Positions 1 to 6,192 of a stretch of 8,051 bases of DNA are shown piece by piece (position 1 is the first letter of the stretch; every line of letters begins with the position of its first letter). The notes below the pieces were generated by a model that searched no databases, had not been told where the DNA came from, and saw nothing but the letters and a program-made list of their open reading frames with translations. The DNA comes from an uncultured Marinicella sp. (GTDB taxonomy: Bacteria; Pseudomonadota; Gammaproteobacteria; Xanthomonadales; Marinicellaceae): assembly GCA_938008005.1 (NCBI GenBank), contig CALLLZ010000428.1, positions 1-8,051 of the forward strand, read 5' to 3'. Both the position numbers and the translations under genes were made by a program.

Positions 1-357
1 GTCGTTCGAGTAGGCCACACCAGCCTGCCTGAAATCACTGCTAATGCTGTCAAACTGCCGCCAACCTATGGTTATTTGTTGAGGGTTATTAGGGTTAACA
101 GCAATAGATGGTTCATTGGCCGCATCATTAATGACATTATCGCCTGTGGTCGAAAGATTCACTTGGCGACTGATAAAAGCTGCTTCATCGCTTATGACCT
201 TTGCCGACCTTAACAGACTCATAGGCAACAGTTTTGATGGTTGCTTAGTTTGCTTTTCTGAGCCCCAGGTTTCATGAGGCCTTTTTTTATCAAGATTCTG
301 TTGAGCCAACCCTGCAAATGACAACCAAGATATAATAACAATTGATATTACTTTCAT
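1..357 (-). CDS. Exported sialidase-like (BNR-repeat type) protein, N-terminal part, cut by left edge
   Basis: Reading the minus strand from the ATG at 355-357 gives 119 uninterrupted codons to the window edge, so the C-terminal part is missing. Residues 1-18 form a signal peptide (MK, then a hydrophobic stretch, then GLA before QQ), so the product should be exported. A polar, probably unstructured segment follows (about 19-60). From residue 81 the text NEPSIAVNPNNP, then GWRQF and FRQAG, matches the opening of sialidase/BNR-type beta-propellers, in which such 'NEPSIAVNP' strands recur. Which substrate it acts on, or whether it is only a binding propeller, cannot be told without the rest. A strong promoter lies just upstream, giving a leader of only about 22 nt with no clear Shine-Dalgarno sequence. 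The gene therefore looks like its own transcription unit, separate from the operon to its right. Family assignment is by recalled motif only. Confidence 0.75.
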   Translation of the reverse strand, partial: MKVISIVIISWLSFAGLAQQNLDKKRPHETWGSEKQTKQPSKLLPMSLLRSAKVISDEAAFISRQVNLSTTGDNVINDAANEPSIAVNPNNPQQITIGWRQFDSISSDFRQAGVAYSND

Positions 358-385
358 ATTGAAATGATCGGTTTTATTATCAAAT

Positions 386-414
386 ATTATAGCTTTCGTA
401 GTTTGTTTTGTAAA
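386..414 (-). promoter_or_regulatory. Sigma70-type promoter of the sialidase-like gene
   Basis: On the minus strand, TTTACA (-35, positions 409-414) is followed by a 17-bp spacer and TATAAT (-10, positions 386-391). That is one mismatch to consensus at -35, a perfect -10 and optimal spacing. Transcription would start near 379, about 22 nt upstream of the ATG at 357. An imperfect inverted repeat (AGTCCTG/CAGAACT, 455-469) lies about 40 bp upstream of the -35 box and could be a regulator site, but this is not supported further. Confidence 0.7.
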
Positions 415-495
415 GCAAGCCTCTTCTATACCGTTAAGAACACCACTTACAATCAGTTCTGTCAGGACTTTATGTTACAGCTGGTATATTCACAA

Positions 496-990
496 TCAAT
501 CAAGTGTATGAATTGATTCATTTACTGTGACTTGAATTTTTAACAGGTTTATTGAAAACACCAAAGAGGCAAATAACCAATAATGATTCATGCCAAGTAA
601 CAACCACCAGACAGTCAAACCCAACACGAATAACCAATCTAACCATGGTCTTTTTTTAAACCATCCCACCAGCATGTAGAACGTCACAAACACCGTCATT
701 ATAACCATTGTTGTCGTATCAGAAATATACGCGGCAATCACATGAATTAATAACAAGGCATTGAATGACAATAAATCACCAAAACGCAGGTTTTGTTGTT
801 GCAATAAAACCACTGTGATTATTAATGTCAAAATAGAAATTGCTTGATTGATCACATGAAAATCAGTGGTTACACTCAAAGTCACAGATATTACCAACAT
901 CAACACCACCGAACTGATGACCCATGACTTCAACCGAAACATTTGCAATAATGTTATGCCCATCAACAAGCCCAACAGTAATGTACTCAT
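496..990 (-). CDS. Small polytopic inner-membrane protein of unknown function
   Basis: A 164-residue protein that I do not recognise. It is almost entirely hydrophobic, with about six or seven predicted membrane segments (roughly residues 2-17, 22-41, 46-64, 72-90, 93-110, 116-133 and 136-151). The only clearly charged loop is FKKRPW at 111-116; by the positive-inside rule this should face the cytoplasm. A Trp-rich stretch (WLDWLF, then VWWLLLG) lies in the last third. The start is the ATG at 988-990; no convincing Shine-Dalgarno sequence precedes it. It begins 60 bp after the DUF4124 gene ends, with no terminator or clear promoter between them, so it may be the last gene of the hydrolase-ABC operon. 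There is no catalytic motif to suggest an enzyme. A plus-strand reading frame at 866-1093 overlaps it and is judged a shadow. Confidence 0.7.
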   Translation of the reverse strand: MSTLLLGLLMGITLLQMFRLKSWVISSVVLMLVISVTLSVTTDFHVINQAISILTLIITVVLLQQQNLRFGDLLSFNALLLIHVIAAYISDTTTMVIMTVFVTFYMLVGWFKKRPWLDWLFVLGLTVWWLLLGMNHYWLFASLVFSINLLKIQVTVNESIHTLD

Positions 991-1050
991 ATCTAGCTTA
1001 TCAACGCTTGTTATCAGGTCGGGCGAAGTTGTTGCGATTCCGCCTGTTAA

Positions 1051-1602
1051 CTACTTTTTTGAGTTTTGGTGCATGAAAAAGGTAACGGTCTGAGTTTCTT
1101 TAATGACCTTTTTTGTTTGTTTGTTAATTAATAAGGCTTTGACCTTATGTTCACCACGATAAATACCACCAAAAACTTGAGTACTTGAATCATCAGGCTT
1201 ATTTTTCTTGCCATCAATCATGAATTGTACTTGGTATTTCTTTAATTGTGCTGGTGTCAATGATGAAACTTGAGCAGTTAGCTTGCCACCTGTACCCCAC
1301 AAGTTTTGTTCATTGACAGGTGCGATGAGAGAAAAGGTTTCAACCACAGCAGTGTCTTTCAGCTCTTCACTGTCATCACCTGAAATCGGTTTTATACGGA
1401 CCTTCACTGGGGTAGAGGGAACAATAGAAAGCGGTGGTAAATCCGCTTCCTCATAATCATCAGTGGGTTTCGTTTCGGTATAGTGAGTGACACCATTTTC
1501 ATCGGTCCACTTATAAATCTTTTTTTCTTCTTCAGCTTGAACAACTGAAAATGCTGTCAATAAACCCCAAATTAATAAGGCCGAAAATAAACTGTGTTTC
1601 AT
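1051..1602 (-). CDS. Exported DUF4124 domain protein
   Basis: A 183-residue protein. Residues 1-23 are a signal peptide (hydrophobic core LFSALLIWGLLTAF, cleavage after VQA). Residues 29-46 (YKWTDENGVTHYTETKP) are the hallmark of DUF4124, a short beta-strand module of secreted proteobacterial proteins whose function is not established. The C-terminal half (about 88-176) resembles an Ig-like beta-sandwich, with PVNEQ, QFMIDGKK, YRGEHKVKA and TVTFF strands; this C-terminal pattern recurs in several DUF4124 proteins. I chose the ATG at 1600-1602, 2 bp after the stop of the upstream permease gene. A TTG two codons earlier (1606-1608) would overlap that stop by 4 bp and add two residues; it is less likely because the signal peptide begins naturally at MKHS. 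No Shine-Dalgarno sequence is evident, so translation probably depends on coupling to the permease gene. The position suggests an envelope role connected to the transporter. Confidence 0.85.
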   Translation of the reverse strand: MKHSLFSALLIWGLLTAFSVVQAEEEKKIYKWTDENGVTHYTETKPTDDYEEADLPPLSIVPSTPVKVRIKPISGDDSEELKDTAVVETFSLIAPVNEQNLWGTGGKLTAQVSSLTPAQLKKYQVQFMIDGKKNKPDDSSTQVFGGIYRGEHKVKALLINKQTKKVIKETQTVTFFMHQNSKK

Positions 1603-1604
1603 AA

Positions 1605-2789
1605 TCAATCCGCAAATAGCATACTTTCCTTGTTATACAGTCTTACTGCAAACCATGCAAGTAAACCACCAACAAATAAAGTACCGAATACACAGACAGC
1701 CACATTAAACCAGGTAACGACTTCACCACGAATTAATTGACCTATGATGATATTTTGACTCATTATGGGCGTGGCTATCATCCAAAGCTTTTCTTTGACA
1801 GGTAAAAACATCAACAACATGCTAGGGATCAATGGGATAAAAACCACCAGATTAACGTAAGTTTGTGCTTCTTTGAATGACTTACTGAAAGCAGCAATGA
1901 TGGTCTGAATAGATCCCGCCAACAAAGCCAAAGGCAACAGAACCAATAACATTAAACCCATATCAGACATACTCAGTGAGAGCGTCATCCCCAATGATTT
2001 AGTCGGATAAAAAGGCATGGTTAGCTTGAATGCTATTAAAGTAAGTACCAAGGTCAATAAACCAAAACTAACCGTAGCAGCTAACTTACCTGCAAGAACT
2101 TGAACACGGCTCACCGGATTCAAAAACAAAGGTTCTAAGGATTTCCGCTCTTTCTCACCTGCAGTGGTATCAATGGCCAAATACATACTGCCCATAAACA
2201 AACCCATAATTAAAAAATAAGGCAAAAACAACATCATCTGAGCCCCTTTTGATTGTGCAGTCGCTTGATCATGCTCTTCAATACTAACAACTTTCATCAA
2301 ACCAGGGGAAACACCTCGCAATTGTAATCTCATGGAACCAATACTTGATGAATAAGCATTAATTAATGCCCTAACTCGCCTGACCGATACACTGGCCGCA
2401 CCTTTGGCAGAATCATCAAAATACAACATCACCTTGGCTGGTTTTGCTTGTTCTATTGATTCAGCGAAATTTTCACTTATGGCCAACACAACATCATAGT
2501 CTTTATCTTTGATCGCATCTTCTGGTGACTTATCCAAAGTTACTATTTTCACATCCTGGCTGATCAAGTGCTTTTCTAAATTCTGTGCATATTCCATATT
2601 AAAAACAGGCAATTCAAGTTGCTTTTCAGCCTTATCTTTACCCATTTGTACCGACATATAAATCAGCCCCAGCGCCATCAATGGCCCTAAAAATGACCCC
2701 ATAAGCACCGAAGACATCATGGTGCGTCTGTCTCGAAGGTTCTCCATCACTTCTTTTTTGAAAACGGTTTTGAATGCTCTACTGATCAT
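1605..2789 (-). CDS. natB: ABC-2 type exporter permease, NatB-like
   Basis: A 394-residue membrane subunit that should pair with the ATPase encoded just upstream. The layout is that of the NatB/ABC-2 family: one N-terminal membrane segment (about 26-46), a large extracytoplasmic domain (about 47-185), then five further segments (about 186-206, 234-255, 275-300, 312-332 and 362-384). The family's conserved cytoplasmic motif follows the second segment: TTAGEKERKSLEPLFLNPVSR spans 208-228, with key residues GEKER, LEP and PVSR. The founding member in Bacillus exports sodium, but relatives handle other substrates, so substrate is unknown. The ATG at 2787-2789 overlaps the ATPase stop codon as ATGA and has a good AGGAG Shine-Dalgarno sequence 7 nt upstream. 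Length and domain order look complete. The natB symbol is given by family resemblance, not by proof of sodium export. Confidence 0.85.
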   Translation of the reverse strand: MISRAFKTVFKKEVMENLRDRRTMMSSVLMGSFLGPLMALGLIYMSVQMGKDKAEKQLELPVFNMEYAQNLEKHLISQDVKIVTLDKSPEDAIKDKDYDVVLAISENFAESIEQAKPAKVMLYFDDSAKGAASVSVRRVRALINAYSSSIGSMRLQLRGVSPGLMKVVSIEEHDQATAQSKGAQMMLFLPYFLIMGLFMGSMYLAIDTTAGEKERKSLEPLFLNPVSRVQVLAGKLAATVSFGLLTLVLTLIAFKLTMPFYPTKSLGMTLSLSMSDMGLMLLVLLPLALLAGSIQTIIAAFSKSFKEAQTYVNLVVFIPLIPSMLLMFLPVKEKLWMIATPIMSQNIIIGQLIRGEVVTWFNVAVCVFGTLFVGGLLAWFAVRLYNKESMLFAD

Positions 2790-3526
2790 GAATTTGCTCC
2801 TGTTTTCACTTCTTCTGTCACCAAAGACACGAACGCGTCTTCTAAGTTATTCGCACCGGATAGGGCAAGCAACTCCGCTTCTGTGCCTTTAGCCCTAACG
2901 GCCCCGGCGTCTATAACCGTAATTTCATCACAGACTGCTGAGACTTCTTGCATCACATGCGAAGAAAACAAAACACATTTACCACGAGATTTCTCTTCAC
3001 GCAGAAACTCGCGAATCGCACGTGTGCTCATCACATCCAAACCATTGGTTGGTTCATCCAATAAAATATTTTGTGGATCGTGCAACAAAGCCCGCGCAAT
3101 CGCTACTTTCACCCTTTGACCTTGTGAAAAGCCATCGGTTTGGCGGTCAGCAAATTTTTCCATGCCCAAACGTGAAACCAACTCATCAGAACGGCGTTTG
3201 ATATCAGCTTCACTCATGCCTTGTAGACGACCAAAATAAGCCATGTTTTCTCGGGCTGTTAAACGCAAATACAAACCACGCGCATCCGGTAACACACCCA
3301 TACGAGCTCTCGCTGCAACCGGATCTTCGGTAGAATTAATACCATCCACCGTGACCAAACCCGTTTCCGGGGTAATCAATGCGTAAATCATCCGCATTGA
3401 CGTGGTTTTACCGGCGCCATTGGCACCCAACAAAGCGGTGATCTTACCGTCTTCTGCCACTAAACTGACGTCTTTGACTGCCTTGACATCTCCAAAGGAT
3501 TTGCTGATACGATCTACTGTAATCAT
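2786..3526 (-). CDS. natA: ABC transporter ATPase, NatA-like
   Basis: A 246-residue nucleotide-binding subunit that should drive the NatB-like permease from the cytoplasmic side. All core ABC motifs are present: Walker A GANGAGKTT (34-42), signature FSQGQR (133-138), Walker B ILLDEP (154-159) with its catalytic Glu158, D-loop GLD (162-164) and the switch His190 in SSH. The signature departs from the usual LSGGQ. The Q-loop glutamine position appears to be Asp81 in LPDARGLY; both are variations I associate with NatA-type ATPases (compare LPEERGLY), so the protein is probably functional. The last 35 residues form a short C-terminal extension that ends in the overlap with natB. The ATG at 3524-3526 overlaps the hydrolase stop codon as ATGA, with no strong Shine-Dalgarno sequence, implying translational coupling. 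The natA symbol rests on family likeness; the substrate is undetermined. Confidence 0.9.
   Translation of the reverse strand: MITVDRISKSFGDVKAVKDVSLVAEDGKITALLGANGAGKTTSMRMIYALITPETGLVTVDGINSTEDPVAARARMGVLPDARGLYLRLTARENMAYFGRLQGMSEADIKRRSDELVSRLGMEKFADRQTDGFSQGQRVKVAIARALLHDPQNILLDEPTNGLDVMSTRAIREFLREEKSRGKCVLFSSHVMQEVSAVCDEITVIDAGAVRAKGTEAELLALSGANNLEDAFVSLVTEEVKTGANS
2797..2801 (-). promoter_or_regulatory. Shine-Dalgarno sequence of the natB-like gene
   Basis: AGGAG on the minus strand, 7 nt before the ATG at 2789, lying inside the last codons of the ATPase gene. It is the clearest ribosome binding site in the window. It supports both the chosen start and efficient translation of the permease despite the 4-bp ATGA overlap. 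Confidence 0.65.
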
Positions 3527-4980
3527 TCTTGTGGCCCATTCATGTTAATAAAGAAAGAAAAATCATCAAAGTTTTTCATACATTCGGTATCCAGATTTGT
3601 CTCAGGATCTTCAATAAATGCCGTCACAATTTTAGGCATGCAACCACGTGCACTGACAATATGGCCCTGTCCTTTCGCCACCAAATGTTGTGAATTGCTT
3701 AAAGTTTGCATGGCTTTTTCAGCAAACTCAGGAGGAGTAACTGGGTCATATTCACCGGATAACAGCAAAGTTGGTATATCCGATACAACAGGCTGTTTAA
3801 AAGATGTATCAACTGTAACAGAATCCCACTCCTCACATCTGACCCGCATCAATTCAAATAACTCATCGCCAAATAATGAATTGGTAACATTAGTTGATAT
3901 CGGCATAAAAGGGACGTCTTCTGCACAAGTGACCGAAAGCTCCAAAGCATTATTCAAACCTTCATTAAGGCTGCTTATCATCATTTGTGCTTGATAAGCC
4001 ATTGTTTCTGGTTGACCATGATTGGCCAAAGAAATCATCAATGGAATCAAACCCATGGTCTCAGGCGAATACGAAAACATGCGCAAAGCTATCGTAGCAT
4101 AGTCACGAGTCATCACCACTTCTTCAAAATTACCAGTGCTGGAATTTTGTAGACGCAACTTGATAGGCTCTTCTTTCAACCGATCAAGAAATGTCCACAT
4201 TTGTTGCTCAACATCACCAAAGCGATCTGCACATGGTTTATCTTGTTTACATAATTCAAAAATTTTATCCAAGGTACTGCGTAAATTAGCCTCATGTGAC
4301 GCACCCAAAGCTTCATCTTGCGACACCACGCCATCCAGCACCACTGATCGAATTGAACCTGGAAACAGCTTCATATAAGTCAATGCTTTTCTGGTGCCAT
4401 AAGAGCCACCATACAAATTCCATTTTTCTACCTTCAATGCTTTTCTGACTGCCTCTAGATCTTCAATCGCTATGCTTGTTGTGTACATGCGGGTATCAGC
4501 ATTTAAACTTTGGTGGCACTCCTGAACCCACTCTTTCAATGCATCTGAGCTTAAGTCGCTTAATGCCTCATACTCATCAGGGTCCACTTCACATCGCAAC
4601 GGGTTAGAATCTCCTGTGCCACGTTGATCTACCAACACCAAATCCCTGTTTGGTAATAAAGCTTTGAATACTTTCACCATACTGGCAAAAGCATCAACAG
4701 CACCTTGACCGGGACCACCTGCAAGCAACAACAGCGGATCATTAAGCTTTTCTTTAGAACTGGTTTTAAGGACTGCCACATTCAGTTCAATGGTTTTATC
4801 CGGATTGTCTCTGTTTTCAGGCACAATCAACCGTCCACAATAGGCAGGTGTGTTAACACCAGAACCTTCTGCACCAATAAAACATTTCTGTAATTCCAGG
4901 GTCGGAGATGACGATTGAGCGAATGCTTGACCACCCATAAGCATTAACCAAGCCACAGGGGCGATTAAGATTTTTTTCAT
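3523..4980 (-). CDS. Periplasmic alpha/beta hydrolase, peptidase S33 (tripeptidyl aminopeptidase-like)
   Basis: A 485-residue exported serine hydrolase. Residues 1-21 are a signal peptide (MKKIL, hydrophobic core, AFA before QSS). The catalytic core shows the S33 pattern: oxyanion-hole loop GGPGQG (88-93), DQRGTGDS (118-125), nucleophile elbow GGSYG (191-195, Ser193), then in the C-terminal TAP-like domain the acid Asp412 (GEYDPVTPP) and His440 (GQGH). It contains exactly ten cysteines (33, 48, 130, 155, 244, 250, 352, 382, 447, 467), an even number that fits disulfide bonding outside the cytoplasm. Relatives remove N-terminal peptides or proline; the true substrate could also be an ester. 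It appears to be the first gene of the operon, ending in an ATGA overlap with the ATPase gene, which links secreted hydrolysis to ABC transport. Upstream, only a poor promoter-like match was seen on the minus strand (TTGTGA at 5048-5053, 16 bp, TTTAAT at 5026-5031). Confidence 0.88.
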   Translation of the reverse strand: MKKILIAPVAWLMLMGGQAFAQSSSPTLELQKCFIGAEGSGVNTPAYCGRLIVPENRDNPDKTIELNVAVLKTSSKEKLNDPLLLLAGGPGQGAVDAFASMVKVFKALLPNRDLVLVDQRGTGDSNPLRCEVDPDEYEALSDLSSDALKEWVQECHQSLNADTRMYTTSIAIEDLEAVRKALKVEKWNLYGGSYGTRKALTYMKLFPGSIRSVVLDGVVSQDEALGASHEANLRSTLDKIFELCKQDKPCADRFGDVEQQMWTFLDRLKEEPIKLRLQNSSTGNFEEVVMTRDYATIALRMFSYSPETMGLIPLMISLANHGQPETMAYQAQMMISSLNEGLNNALELSVTCAEDVPFMPISTNVTNSLFGDELFELMRVRCEEWDSVTVDTSFKQPVVSDIPTLLLSGEYDPVTPPEFAEKAMQTLSNSQHLVAKGQGHIVSARGCMPKIVTAFIEDPETNLDTECMKNFDDFSFFINMNGPQE

Positions 4981-5097
4981 ATAAGTATTTGCTGTTTAAC
5001 GTAAATTATTCTACTACCAAAGATCATTAAAAATCATGTACCAATGGTCACAATTGGATCACACCTCAGTAGCAACGACTTTATTTTTTCCTTAAGT

Positions 5098-5850
5098 TCA
5101 CTTTTTCTTGGCTGGCGGACTGATGTATTTTTCCCGTTTAATCTGCGGCACAGGCATGCCTTTCTCTTTTAACAATGCGAATGCATCATCAACCATATCA
5201 GGGTTTCCACATAAATATGCAATGTCATTTTCGGGGTTGAACTCATATTGAGCCAAATAATCTTGCACATAGCCAGACTGATCATTGGGCCCAGCTTCGT
5301 CACGTTGCTTTCTTGACAGACACGGAATGTAGTGAAAACCATCATAAGCTTGTTCCAAAGCAACGAAATCAGTTTCATATAACAAGCCACTTTCATCCTG
5401 CGCACCCATCACCACATAAAACTCTGAGCCTTGCTGTAAACGAATTTCAATTTCCTTTAACATGGCGCGGTAAGGGGTTACACCCGTTCCGGTGGCAATC
5501 AAAAAATAACGCTCATGCCGATCCGGCAACAAACAAAAACGACCATAAGGCCCAGTTGCCTCCATATTTTCACCCACTTGCATGCTCGATAGTTTTTCAG
5601 TAGCCAAACCACCTGCCACCCATGAAACTGCTATATCCAATTCATCCATGGTGGTTTTCTCGGCCTCGAATATACTTGCGATAGAATAAGATCGAAAGGT
5701 CTCAAAGCCATCATTTTGAGTGAAATGTAACCTGAGAAATTGCCCTGCAATCACCTCCATAGGCTCATCCGACTCTACCTTAAACCTGATGTTAACAGTG
5801 TTATCGTTCAAGGAACTGATGCCTTGCATGGTTAATTTTAAAGGGGTCAT
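5098..5850 (-). CDS. fpr: Ferredoxin-NADP+ reductase (FAD-binding)
   Basis: A 250-residue cytoplasmic flavoprotein expected to move electrons between NADPH and ferredoxin or flavodoxin. The FAD domain (about 1-105) has RSYSIAS (53-59), which binds the flavin, GGLAT (80-84) at the pyrophosphate region, and GPYGRF (100-105). The NADP domain (about 112-250) has ATGTGVTPYRAML (119-131) and LCGNPDMVDD (213-222), both diagnostic for the FNR superfamily. The C-terminus carries REKY (239-242) followed by ISPPAKKK. Many bacterial Fpr proteins end soon after an EKY-type segment with an aromatic residue that stacks on the flavin, so this tail is slightly different. Length is usual for bacterial Fpr. It stands alone, 117 bp from the hydrolase gene and divergent from the tRNA gene. 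The start is the ATG at 5848-5850, with no good Shine-Dalgarno sequence; a later ATG (codon 8) has none either and would cut the first beta-strand. Confidence 0.88.
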   Translation of the reverse strand: MTPLKLTMQGISSLNDNTVNIRFKVESDEPMEVIAGQFLRLHFTQNDGFETFRSYSIASIFEAEKTTMDELDIAVSWVAGGLATEKLSSMQVGENMEATGPYGRFCLLPDRHERYFLIATGTGVTPYRAMLKEIEIRLQQGSEFYVVMGAQDESGLLYETDFVALEQAYDGFHYIPCLSRKQRDEAGPNDQSGYVQDYLAQYEFNPENDIAYLCGNPDMVDDAFALLKEKGMPVPQIKREKYISPPAKKK

Positions 5851-5940
5851 GTTATTGGTTTTTAATTCAAAACGACATTATCGCAATAATTGGATGAAAT
5901 TTATACGTTATTGGGTGCTGTTTAATTGATTAAAAAAATG

Positions 5941-5969
5941 TTGAACAATATCATTTTTTTGTCTATACT
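5941..5969 (+). promoter_or_regulatory. Sigma70-type promoter of tRNA-Thr
   Basis: TTGAAC (-35, 5941-5946), a 17-bp spacer and TATACT (-10, 5964-5969). Each hexamer is close to consensus and spacing is optimal. Transcription should start near 5976-5977, about 28 nt before the mature tRNA end, leaving a short 5' leader for RNase P to remove. No second promoter is needed to explain expression of the tRNA. Confidence 0.75.
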
Positions 5970-5976
5970 TCGCATC

Positions 5977-5990
5977 CTCGTTTCGACGAG
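5977..5990 (+). other. Hairpin in the tRNA-Thr 5' leader
   Basis: CTCGT, a TTCG tetraloop, then ACGAG make a perfect 5-bp stem with a four-base loop. It sits at the predicted transcription start and ends 14 nt before the mature tRNA. It would form a stable little hairpin at the 5' end of the primary transcript. A role in protecting or processing the precursor is inference only. Confidence 0.5.
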
Positions 5991-6004
5991 CAACCAACCA
6001 CAGT

Positions 6005-6080
<76 letters not shown>

Positions 6081-6136
6081 TTTCAAACCCTTGTCACCAA
6101 ACGCTTTACCTCATCTTTCTGAAAATCCATTGCTCT

Positions 6137-6159
6137 TAAATTATTTTTCTTATAATTTA
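6137..6159. repeat. AT-only inverted repeat in the tRNA-ATPase junction
   Basis: TAAATTAT (6137-6144) is the exact reverse complement of ATAATTTA (6152-6159), separated by a 7-base loop. It lies between the converging tRNA-Thr and ATPase genes. As RNA the stem would have only A-U pairs and would be a weak terminator at best. In the minus direction the loop reads AAGAAAA with no following U-run. It may instead be a protein-binding palindrome, or chance in AT-rich DNA. Confidence 0.45.
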
Positions 6160-6181
6160 TAGAACCTCATATAGAACCTCA
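6158..6181. repeat. Exact 12-bp tandem duplication near tRNA-Thr
   Basis: Two back-to-back exact copies of TATAGAACCTCA (6158-6169 and 6170-6181), 77 bp past the tRNA 3' end and 11 bp from the ATPase stop codon. There is no third copy. Closely spaced direct repeats of about this size at the end of a tRNA-integrated element can be arm-type binding sites of a tyrosine recombinase. That reading is inference, because no integrase gene is in view; a simple replication-slippage duplication is the alternative. Confidence 0.8.
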
Positions 6182-6192
6182 AGAAATTCATA

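Noticed and set aside
455..469. Imperfect palindrome AGTCCTG-A-CAGAACT as an SOS/LexA box
   Set aside because: It lacks the CTGT-N8-ACAG pattern of a LexA site and has a central mismatch. It could be an operator for the sialidase-like gene but nothing else supports it.
1015..1050. GC-rich inverted repeat (GGCGAA/TTCCGCC) between the DUF4124 and membrane protein genes as a terminator
   Set aside because: The stem needs a bulge and no T-run follows on the minus strand. It does not show that the operon ends here.
3542..3994. 150-codon plus-strand reading frame opposite the hydrolase gene
   Set aside because: It lies wholly inside the antisense of a well-supported S33 hydrolase, shows no domain or signal, and is a frame shadow. 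The same holds for the other plus-strand frames at 866-1093, 2883-3119, 4136-4378, 4705-4893, 5313-5603, 5720-5929 and 6221-6415, and for the minus-strand frame 5169-5405 inside fpr.
5041..5057. Hairpin CCAAT/ATTGG downstream of fpr as a terminator
   Set aside because: The stem is only 5 bp, AT-leaning, and is not directly followed by a U-run in the fpr direction, so it does not qualify as an intrinsic terminator.
6092..6139. 15-codon minus-strand frame (MDFQKDEVKRLVTRV) between the ATPase gene and the tRNA
   Set aside because: It is too short, has no recognisable homology and only a weak AAGAG-like sequence before its ATG; an integrase remnant cannot be argued from it.
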